This document shows, in pieces, positions 9,027-16,700 of a stretch of 64,000 bases of DNA; position 1 is the stretch's first letter, and each line of letters begins with the position of its first letter. Origin of the DNA: Ideonella alba. Its GTDB lineage: Bacteria; Pseudomonadota; Gammaproteobacteria; Burkholderiales; Burkholderiaceae_C. The position numbers and the translations under genes are program-made. Under the pieces are notes generated by a model. The model ran no database searches, was not told the origin of the DNA, and saw only the letters and a program-made list of their open reading frames with translations. The stretch covers positions 62,001 to 126,000 of the forward strand of contig NZ_JAGQDF010000015.1 in the NCBI RefSeq assembly GCF_018069875.1, written 5' to 3'.

Positions 9027-9280
9027 AACCGGCGCTCCTGCACGGGCAAACGTTCCGTCTCCGCCATGAAGTCAGCCGACGCGGTCAAGCCCAAAGCAAG
9101 AAAGCCGGACCAATCCGTGGGTCGCGGCGTCAACACAACGCTCTCGCCCTCGCGGCGGATGAATACCTCGCGCACCGACTCCGGAAACCGAAACTCAAGC
9201 GGCATCGTCACCGTCTGCGAGCGGTTGTTCCAGCCGACGCGCGCGGTGGGGCGTTGCTTGGGGGTGTGCTGCTCTGCCAT
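9023..9280 (-). CDS. vapB: VapB-like antitoxin (AbrB/SpoVT fold)
   Basis: The protein of about 85 residues carries a swapped-hairpin AbrB-type N-terminal region (N-N-R-S-Q-T-V-T-M-P-L-E-F-R-F-P) that binds DNA. Its C-terminal tail (W-S-G-F-L-A-L-G onward) should wrap the PIN toxin. I chose the ATG at 9280 (M-A-E-Q); an in-frame ATG four codons upstream at 9292 is equally possible, since neither has a clear ribosome site. Both candidate starts lie inside the palindrome at 9276-9297, so autorepression by the VapBC complex is expected. Confidence 0.88.
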   Translation of the reverse strand: MAEQHTPKQRPTARVGWNNRSQTVTMPLEFRFPESVREVFIRREGESVVLTPRPTDWSGFLALGLTASADFMAETERLPVQERRF

Positions 9281-9297
9281 ATGGCATAGCATATGGC
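9276..9297. promoter_or_regulatory. Palindromic operator overlapping the vapB start
   Basis: GCCATATG-GCATAG-CATATGGC is a perfect 8-bp inverted repeat with a 6-bp spacer. Each arm contains the self-palindromic CATATG. It covers the start codon of vapB, a common location for the VapBC autoregulatory operator. Confidence 0.55.
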
Positions 9298-9862
9298 AAC
9301 ATCAAGCGCCCGGCAAGTCTGATACTCCACCTCTTGCCGCCCGGCCATTCGCCGCCCACACTGGAGTGGGCACCTGATCCGCCGCTGACGCGAGCCATAC
9401 ATCGGCGCACCGGTGAAGGAGATTCCCGGTGCCCGCCAGTTCCAAGCCACTCCCCCCAAGCAGCTCAAGTGGGTCGAGGCGCATCACCATCTGGACTCTG
9501 ACCTGTTGCAGTCCATCCTAAAGACGAAGGCGAGCCGCGTCCAGGTGGCTCACTTTCCGACGAACGAGGCGCACCTGAAGTTCAGGTCGTCGCGACGAGT
9601 GGCTGACCAGCCCTCCCCCGCAAGACGCGACCGAACAACTGCCCAACGCCACCGCCGCCAGCCAGCGGCCGCAGGCGAGCCTTGCCTATCGCTCTTTGCG
9701 AAGCGGAACAAACCGCCTCAGATTGCGTCACAAAGGTCCTGAAAAACTTTGCGTCGCAGCGCGAGCCGATGCCAGTGCCGTCCGGGCTGAACGGTGCTTG
9801 GCTCAACGTTCGAGCCGACCACCTTCGGCAGCGCATAGGCGCTACCGTCAGCAGCGAAGATC
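9293..9862. other. Gene-free stretch with a tolC-derived fragment
   Basis: No reading frame in this 570-bp interval has recognisable protein character or a good ribosome site. The only identifiable content is the vapB operator at its left edge and the tolC-like remnant near 9621-9690. The segment is less GC-biased than its neighbours. It looks like a scar of past insertion or deletion events between the secretion operon and the 10.6 kb genes. Confidence 0.5.
9621..9690 (+). pseudogene. Fragment of a TolC-like outer-membrane channel gene
   Basis: Positions 9631-9680 match 8050-8099 of the intact tolC-like gene at 45 of 50 bases without gaps. The frame is kept, giving E-Q-L-P-N-A-T-A-A-S-Q-R-P-Q-A-S-L-A against E-Q-L-A-N-A-T-A-A-S-Q-R-P-Q-V-S-W-A. 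Flanking sequence shows no further similarity, and there is no start or complete domain. It is either the remnant of a duplicated type I secretion cluster or a short duplication. Confidence 0.6.
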
Positions 9863-10495
9863 ATGCAACTGCGTTCTGCGTGTTTTCAAGTGATCAAGGC
9901 CACACTGCCCATTGCGTTGGCATGTTCGGTCACGGGAGAACTGTCCTCCACCACGCCGCAGCAGCTCGCCGATCGGTATGTTGATCGCGTCTATGCGCAG
10001 TCAACGCCAGTCGCTCGCGAGCGCGCGCGGCGCTCCTACCTGATTTGGTTCTTTGAGGGATTCGTCAGTCCCGGCGACTTCATGCCGGGCGATCACGACC
10101 TGGAGCGTGACGCGTTCCAGGATGGCCAGGCGTTTTGGTGGACGCGGCCCAGCTTGCGCCCATGGGTGATGCAGAACTACGGCTACGTCGAGGTGCGACT
10201 GGCAGGGCTTTGGACCGTTGGTTACGAGGCAAGCAGCCTTGAAGTCGGCGATGGATCGCGCCGGCGATGCTGGCTGTGGGGCCTTGGCGACGCGCAGATC
10301 GACCCCTCGTTAGCTATGAGCCGATCACCTTGGGGTGTACCCGTTGCCGTGGCGGGCTACCTCAGCCCGCCGGGCCGGTACGGCCATCTGGGTTCCTATG
10401 ACTGTCAAGTCTACGCAACGAAGATCGCTCGCGATGGCAATCAACCCTTGGCCGCACCCGACCCACGGCCGCCCGGCATGCCCGTGTGGAGGTAG
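9863..10495 (+). CDS. Unrecognised protein, possibly exported
   Basis: This 210-residue frame is not a family I recognise. Its N-terminus (V-I-K-A-T-L-P-I-A-L-A-C-S-V) could be a weak signal peptide. The body is Trp/Tyr-rich (L-I-W-F-F-E-G-F, F-W-W-T-R-P, C-W-L-W-G-L-G) with several charged stretches, which argues for a real soluble protein and not random translation. The ATG at 9863 lacks a strong ribosome site; GTG 9890 is an alternative start. It stands alone, convergent with the 10598 gene, in a less GC-rich patch that also holds vapBC, so horizontal acquisition is plausible. Confidence 0.5.
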   Translation: MQLRSACFQVIKATLPIALACSVTGELSSTTPQQLADRYVDRVYAQSTPVARERARRSYLIWFFEGFVSPGDFMPGDHDLERDAFQDGQAFWWTRPSLRPWVMQNYGYVEVRLAGLWTVGYEASSLEVGDGSRRRCWLWGLGDAQIDPSLAMSRSPWGVPVAVAGYLSPPGRYGHLGSYDCQVYATKIARDGNQPLAAPDPRPPGMPVWR

Positions 10496-10597
10496 GCGGC
10501 CGGGAAGGAATGCCCCCGTGTTTGTCCGCTCTGGGCTCAAACGCGCAGGCCCGATGTGCGATCAGAACGATCCGGGCGAGCGTACCCGGGCCGATGT

Positions 10598-11977
10598 TCA
10601 GGCCTCCAGTGCCAGGTTGTTGCGCATCACCCTGGCGCGGCTGCGCTCGGCCAGCGAGGTGTCGGCCCGCGACAGCACCAAGCGCACGCAGTTGGAGCCC
10701 GCGTCGGCAACTGGCATCCCACCGTCGTCCAACGCCCCAGCATGCACCAACGACAACCGCTGCTGCAGCATCCCGCGCTCCCAGAAGCGATCCAGCCAGG
10801 GCGCCAGCCGTTCGGACCAATTGGGCGCATCGCCCGCGCCCAATTGCAGCACCAAGCGCCCCTCCGGCCCCAGCAGCCGCAGCGCGGTGTCCAGCAGCGG
10901 CGCAGTGGCAGCGTCATCCAGCCGCCGCTCGCCCACATCGATCAGGGTCCATTGCCCGTCACCACGTGGCAGTGCAGCGGCATCCAGGGGGCCGGCTGCA
11001 TCACCGCCCTCCCCCACGTTGAACCAGCCCGGCCGGTAGCCTGAGCGGCCGTCGTCCAGGTGCAGTCGGTCGGGCACCGGCAGCGCGCTGCCGGCCTGCT
11101 GTGCAGCCGCCCACACCTGCTGACCCAGTTGCCAGGCGGCGCGTGCACCGTCCAGCCGGTCGTCGGACAAGCGGCTGCGCCAGTCGCGTTCGGCAATTCC
11201 GGCGAACTCCGGCCCCCCCAGCCCGTCGGCCAGGGCGCGCAGCAGATCGTCCGCCCGCGCCTCGAACCAGCGGATGTGGGCATGCGCGGCATCGCTGGGC
11301 AGCGCTGCGCGGTTGCTGACCTCGGCCAGCACGGGCACGCCGTGGCGCTGGGCGAGGCGCAGGGCCATCAGGTCGGGGGCGGCGTCGTCGCGCGGCAGCA
11401 GGGCCAGCCAGGCCTGGGCCTGGCGGAGCAGGGCGCGGCGTTCGGGGCCGGCCAGGGGGACGTCGATGCGGTGCACGGGCAGGCCCAGGCGTTGCAGGCC
11501 GGCCAGCACGGCGTGTTGGCGCTCGTTCAATTGGCCTTCGACCACCAGGCCGAGTGGGCGCTGGGGGGTGGGTTGCCAGGGGGTGGCGGGGTCGGGGGCG
11601 GGTTGCCACAGGGCGAAGGGCGGGGCCTTGGGCGCGTCGGCGCGGTAGGCGGCCACGGCGGTGGGGTCGGCGTCCAGCACGGGCCAGCGCTTGAGCAGGC
11701 GGCGGGCCTGGGTGGACAGGGCGCTGGCTTCGCCGGTGCCGCGCACCAGCACGCAGGCGTGGCCTTGGGCGGCGGCGGCATCAAAGCCGTGTTCCACGCC
11801 GATCACGTAGTTGATGGCGCCGGGCTGCAGGCGGCGGCGGGCCAGGGTGGGCGCCAGGCCCAGGGCGCGCAGGTCGTCGCGCAGGGCCAGGGCCAGTTCC
11901 AGGTCGTGCAGGCCGGCCCAGGCGCCGGCGGGGGCGGTCACGCACAGGTGGACGGCGGGAGAGGTGTCTTGGCTCAT
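10598..11977 (-). CDS. Uncharacterised protein, possible glycosyltransferase/methyltransferase-like fusion
   Basis: The protein has 459 residues. The N-terminal half alternates hydrophobic strands and helices like a GT-B fold (L-H-D-L-E-L-A-L-A-L-R-D-D-L, then a second Rossmann-like start P-L-G-L-V-V-E-G). The C-terminal part resembles small sugar-linked methyltransferases: G-Y-R-P-G-W-F-N-V-G-E-G, then W-T-L-I-D-V-G-E and a strand G-R-L-V-L-Q-L-G. I cannot assign catalytic residues. It starts 13 bp after the 328-residue glycosyltransferase-like gene, forming a two-gene operon downstream of the giant repeat gene. A role in modifying that protein is plausible but unproven. Confidence 0.6.
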   Translation of the reverse strand: MSQDTSPAVHLCVTAPAGAWAGLHDLELALALRDDLRALGLAPTLARRRLQPGAINYVIGVEHGFDAAAAQGHACVLVRGTGEASALSTQARRLLKRWPVLDADPTAVAAYRADAPKAPPFALWQPAPDPATPWQPTPQRPLGLVVEGQLNERQHAVLAGLQRLGLPVHRIDVPLAGPERRALLRQAQAWLALLPRDDAAPDLMALRLAQRHGVPVLAEVSNRAALPSDAAHAHIRWFEARADDLLRALADGLGGPEFAGIAERDWRSRLSDDRLDGARAAWQLGQQVWAAAQQAGSALPVPDRLHLDDGRSGYRPGWFNVGEGGDAAGPLDAAALPRGDGQWTLIDVGERRLDDAATAPLLDTALRLLGPEGRLVLQLGAGDAPNWSERLAPWLDRFWERGMLQQRLSLVHAGALDDGGMPVADAGSNCVRLVLSRADTSLAERSRARVMRNNLALEA

Positions 11978-11990
11978 GCTCGGGCCTCGC

Positions 11991-12977
11991 TCAGGCAGGA
12001 AGACCGTCGCGCAGGCGCGCGCGCTGGCGGGCCTCCACCGTGGCCAGGAAGGTGAACACCTCCTCGGTGAACAGGCGGCGCTGGTCCTCGATCCACTGCA
12101 CGTAGGGCGCCAGGCGCTGGGCGTGGGTGGCGTGGTCGGCCATGGCCTCGGCGATGCGCTGAATCACCAGCGGCACGGTCAAGGGGTGGCGCTCGTCGAA
12201 CTTGTAGCCTTCGGGCAGCGGCACATCCACCGCGTTGCCGGCGCTGCCCTGGGTGTTGGTGATGACCACGCAGCCGCACAGCGCGGCTTCGCGCGGGATG
12301 CGGTCGCGGCCGGGGTGGGGGCCGAAGTCCACATACACCTTGGCACGGCCCAGCAACTGGGCCACCTCGGCGGGGCTCATGTTCTCGATCGCCACCCACT
12401 GCACCTCGGGCGGTGAGGCCGCCATCAGCTGCTGGGTGAAGGCCAGGCCCTTCTTGGGGTTGTAGGCCACGATGTTCTGGCGCGCACCGCCGCGCAGCGC
12501 GCGGCTGCGGTCCAGGATCTCGTCGCGGATGAAGTCGGTCAGCATCAGCGCGCTGGAGCCGCGGGCGGCCACCCACTGACGGGCGTATTCGCTTTGCGCC
12601 AGGTGGACGATCTCGAAGCGGGGGTCGAAGACGAAGTCCAGCGGGCTGCGGGCGGCGCCGCGGCGCAGGGCCTCGGCGCGCGAAAAGTAATGCTCCACGC
12701 TCAGCCACCACAGCGCGCGGGTGGCGTGCTTCAGCTCCAGCAGCTGCAGCGTGCCGGTCTCGGGCACCACCACCACGCTGTCGGGGCTGTCGACGATCTC
12801 CTTGACCACGCGCGGCTGGTACATGCGAAAGACGGCCGGCGTGGGGTCCGGGTCGTCCTCGGGCAGGTAGAGCATGGCCATGTCGTAGCCCAGGCGCTGC
12901 CCGGCGTCGACCAGTTGATGCAGCGCCTCGGGGCCGCCGGTGACCGAGGAGGCCGGGCACAGAACGTGGACTTTCAT
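11991..12977 (-). CDS. Glycosyltransferase-like protein (GT-B fold)
   Basis: The 328-residue protein begins M-K-V-H-V-L-C-P-A-S-S-V-T-G-G-P-E-A-L-H, a GT4-like N-terminal Rossmann strand followed by a glycine-rich acceptor loop. Near residues 240-265 it has H-P-G-R-D-R-I-P-R-E-A-A-L-C-G-C-V-V-I, which resembles the nucleotide-sugar binding E-A-x-x-x-G motif of GT4 enzymes. There are no membrane segments or signal, so it is cytoplasmic. It is the first gene of the two-gene unit following the terminator of the giant repeat gene. The donor and acceptor are unknown. Confidence 0.65.
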   Translation of the reverse strand: MKVHVLCPASSVTGGPEALHQLVDAGQRLGYDMAMLYLPEDDPDPTPAVFRMYQPRVVKEIVDSPDSVVVVPETGTLQLLELKHATRALWWLSVEHYFSRAEALRRGAARSPLDFVFDPRFEIVHLAQSEYARQWVAARGSSALMLTDFIRDEILDRSRALRGGARQNIVAYNPKKGLAFTQQLMAASPPEVQWVAIENMSPAEVAQLLGRAKVYVDFGPHPGRDRIPREAALCGCVVITNTQGSAGNAVDVPLPEGYKFDERHPLTVPLVIQRIAEAMADHATHAQRLAPYVQWIEDQRRLFTEEVFTFLATVEARQRARLRDGLPA

Positions 12978-13017
12978 CCGGGCAGTCTAGGCAGCGCCCG
13001 GCGCGGCTGAAGCCATG

Positions 13018-13058
13018 AAAAAGGGCCCGCTGGCGGACTTCTGTCCGCCAGCGGGCCC
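13018..13058 (-). terminator. Rho-independent terminator of the giant repeat gene
   Basis: A perfect 16-bp stem (13023-13038 pairing with 13043-13058) has a 4-base loop and is followed on the minus strand by five T residues. It lies 20 bp past the stop codon of the octad-repeat gene. It is one of the strongest hairpins in the window and separates that gene from the glycosyltransferase-like pair. Confidence 0.9.
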
Positions 13059-13077
13059 TCTCCGGTTCAGCGCCGGA

Positions 13078-13770
13078 TCAGAGCAGCGGCGTGTGGCGCT
13101 GCAGGTCGTCGTTCTCCGGGCGGAAGACGGCGGCCAGCAGGGCCGGCTGCGACGCGGTGGCCGCAGCGTGCTCGGTCAGCGCGGTGGGCAGCGCCTCGCT
13201 GGGCGCCACCAGCAGCTCGCCCAGGCTGGGCGGGGTGCTGTCGGCCGCGGGCTGCTGCTTGGCGAACCAGACGTCGGCCATGGCGTGGGTCTGGCCGTCG
13301 GTGCTGGTGTAGCTCGACACCAGGCCCAGCAGGTTGCCGTTGTCCACGGCGCCGCCCTTCTGCGCGGCCAGGTCCAGGCTGGCGATGCCCAGGCTGTCCA
13401 GGCTGCGCAGCTCGCCGGCGTCGGTGACGCCGTCGTGGTTGCCGTCCACCCAGACCTGCAGCTTGGCCCAGTGGGCATCGGCCGCGTTCAGCACGCCGTC
13501 GTGGTTGCTGTCTTCCAGGGCCATGGCCTGGTAGCCGTTGCCCACGTGCTGGCCGTTGGCGTCGCGGGTGCCGGTGCCGAACAGCTCGGTGCCGTCGTTG
13601 ATGCGGCCGTCACCGTTGCGGTCCATCACCAGCAGGCCGTCGTTGCCACCCACCCAGCCCACCTGGTGGGTGGTGCCGGTGCCGGCCAGGTCAAAGTTCA
13701 CGCCCTGGGCCGCAGACACGGTCTGGATGCCGTTGCCGTCCAGGTCCAGCACCATCGGGGTGACCAGATA
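13078..13770 (-). other. C-terminal calcium-binding and probable secretion-signal region of the giant protein
   Basis: This codes for the last 230 residues, outside the octads. It holds four Asp-rich loops: one partial (D-L-D-G-N-G) and three of EF-hand length. A region with hydrophobic and small residues follows, ending D-D-L-Q-R-H-T-P-L-L. Type I substrates carry an uncleaved C-terminal signal, so the last 60 or so residues are the probable export signal. The assignment is by position and family resemblance. Confidence 0.7.
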
Positions 13771-16700
13771 CAGCGCGTCAAGCTGGGCGGCGCTCATCAC
13801 GGCCACGTCCTCGGCCTCGAAGGCAGCCACCTGGTCGCTGGTCATGGCGGCGATGTCCGCCGTGTGCAGCGCGGTGATCTGCTCGGTGGTGAAGGCGGCG
13901 ATCTGGTCGGTGGTCAGCGCATGGGCCTGGGCGGTGGTCAGCGCCGCCACTTCGGCCGTGCTCAGCGCGGCGAACTGGGTGGTGCTGAGGGCCGCCACCT
14001 GGGCCGTGGTCAGCGCGGTGAACTGGCTGGCGCCAATGGCCTGCAGGTCCTCGGTGGCGATCGCGGCGATCTGCTCGGTGGTCAGGCGGGCCAGCTGCGT
14101 GGTGCCCAGCGCAGCGAACTGCGCGGTGGTCAGCGCGTCGATCTGCTCGGTGCCGATGGCCTGCAGCGCGGCGCTGCTCAGTGCCTGCAGATCGGCCGTT
14201 TCCATCACCGCCACCTGGGCGGTGGTGAGCGCGGCGGCCTGGGTGGCCGTCAGCGCTGCGGCCTGCAGGCTGGTCAGCGCGACGATGTCCTGGGTCTCCA
14301 GGGCCTGGATGGCCGCGGTGTCCAGCGCGCGCAGGCCGGCGGTGCCCAGCGCCACGATCTCGGCGGTGCCCAGGGCCACCAGCTGCGCGGTGTCCAGCGC
14401 ATCCACCTGGGCGGTGGTCAGCGCGGCCACCTGGGTGGCGGTCAGCGCGTCCACCTGGGCGGTGGTCAGGGCCAGCACCTGGTCGGTGGTCAGGGCGCGC
14501 AGGTTGACGGTGCCCAGCGCGGCCATGTCGGCGGTTTCCAGCGCGGCGATCTGGGCGGTGCCCAGGCCAGCCACCTGGGCGGTGCTGAGCGCGGCCACCT
14601 GGGCGGTGGTCAGGGCCAGCACGGCCTCGGTGGTCAGCGCGGCCAGCTGGGCGGTGCCCAGGGCGCGCAGCGACGCGGTGGCCAGCGACGGCAGGTCGGC
14701 GGTGTCAAACGCGGCCATCTGCGCGGTGGTCAGCGCCGCGGCCTGGGCCGAGGTCAGCGCGGCCACCTGGGCCGAGCCCATGGCCACCCACTGGTCGGTG
14801 TCCAGCGCGGCCACCTGGGTGGTGGTCAGCGCGGCCACCTGGACGGTGGTCAGGGCCGCCACCTGCTCGGTGCCCAGGGCGCCGATCTGGTCGGTGCTCA
14901 GGGCGCGCAGCGCGGTGCTGCCCAGGGCGCGCAGATCCAGGGTCTCCAGCGCGGCCACCTGGGCGGTGGTCAGCGCCGCAGCCTGGGTGGCGCTGAGGCT
15001 GGCGTAGGCGGCGGTGCCCAGCGCGTTGAGCAGGTCGGTGCTCAGGGCCGACAGCTGGGCAGTGCTCATCGCCGACACCTGGGCGGTGCTGACGGCGGCC
15101 ATCTGGGCGGTGCCCATGGCGTTGAGCTGGTCGGTGCCCAGGGCCTGCCACTGGCTGGTGCTCAGCGCGGCCAGGTCGGCGGTCTCGATGACGGCCACCT
15201 GCGTGGTCGTCAGCGCGGCCACCTGGGCGGTGGTCAGCGCGGCCACCTGGGCGATGGACAGGGCGACCACGTCGTCGGTGTCCATGGCCGCCACCTGGGC
15301 GGTGGTCAGGCTGCGCAGCTGGGTGGTGGTCAGCGCGGCCACCTGGCCGGTGGTCAGGGCGGCCACCTGGTCGGTGCCCAGGGTGCTGACCTGGGCGGTG
15401 CTCATCAGGCGCAGGTCGGCCGTTTCCAGGGCCTGGATCTGCGTGGTGGTCAGCGCCGCCGTCTGGGCGGTGGTCAGGCCGGCCACCTGGGCGCCGGTCA
15501 GGGCCACCACCTGGGCGGTGGACAGCTCGGCCAGCGTGGCGGTGCCCATCGCGGCCAGCGAGGCGGTGGCGATCAGCGCCAGGTCGGCGGTCTGCAGGCC
15601 GGCGATCTGGTCGGTGGTCAGCGCGGCCAGCTGGGCGCTGGTCAGGGCCGAGGCCTGGGCGGTGGTCAGCGCGGTGATCTCGTCGCTGGTCAGCGCGGCG
15701 AAGGCAGCGGTGCCCAGCGAACGCAGCGCGGTGGTCTCGATCGCCGCCAGGTCAGCCGTGTCCAGCGCCGCCGCCTGGGCGGTGCCGATGGCCGCCACCT
15801 GGCTGCCGGTCAGCGCGGCGAACTGGGTGGTGGTCAGCGCATTCAGCGCATCGGTGGACAGCGCCGCCAGCTGCGCGGTGCCCAGGCCGGCCACCTGGGT
15901 GGTGCTCAGCGAGGCCCACTGGCCGCTGGTCAGCGCATTGAGCTGGTCCGAACCCAGGGCGCGCAGCGAGGTGACCGACAAGGCACGCAGGTCGGCGGTC
16001 TCGATCGCGGCCATCTGGTCGGTGCCCAGCGCGGCCAGGTTGGTGGTGGTCAGGGTCTGCCACTGGGCGGTGCCCATGGCGGCGATGGCGTCGGTGGACA
16101 GCGCGGCCAGGTTGGCGGTGCCCAGCGCGTTGAGCGTGGCGCTGCTGAGGGCGGCCACATCCGCGGCTTCCAGCGCGGCGGCTTGCGTGGTGTCCAGCGC
16201 GGCGGCCTGGGTGCTGGTCAGCGCGGCGTACTGCGCGGTGGTCAGCGCAGCCAGTTGCGCGGTGTCCAGACCGGCCATCTGCGACGTGGTCAGGCCGGCC
16301 ACCTGGGTGGTGGTCAGCGCGGCCAACTGGGCCGAGCCCAGGGCATTGAGCTGGTCAGTGGACAGCGTGCGCAGCGAGGCCACGCTCAGCGCGCGCAGGT
16401 CGGCGGTTTCCAGGGCCGCCACCTGGTCGGTGCTGAGCGCCGCCAGCTGGGCGGTGGACAGCGCGGCCGCCTGGGCGGTGGTCAGCGCGATGATCTGGTC
16501 GCTGGTCAGCGCGGCGACCGACGCGGTCTCCAGGCTGCGCAGCGCCAGCGTGCTCAGGGCCGCCAGGTCGGCGGTTTCCAGCGCGGCGGCCTGGTCCGAA
16601 CCCAGCGCGGCGGCCTGTGCCGAGCTGAGCAGCGCGAAGTGGCTGGTGGTCAGCGCGTTCAGCGTGTCGGTGCTGAGTGCGGCGATCTGCGCGGTGGTCA

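Noticed and set aside
9413-9742. 109-codon + strand open frame (M-K-E-I-P-G-A-R-Q-F)
   Set aside because: There is no recognisable domain, and the frame differs from that of the tolC-like fragment it covers. Its 3' half is only another frame of that fragment and downstream DNA. I could not support it as a gene.
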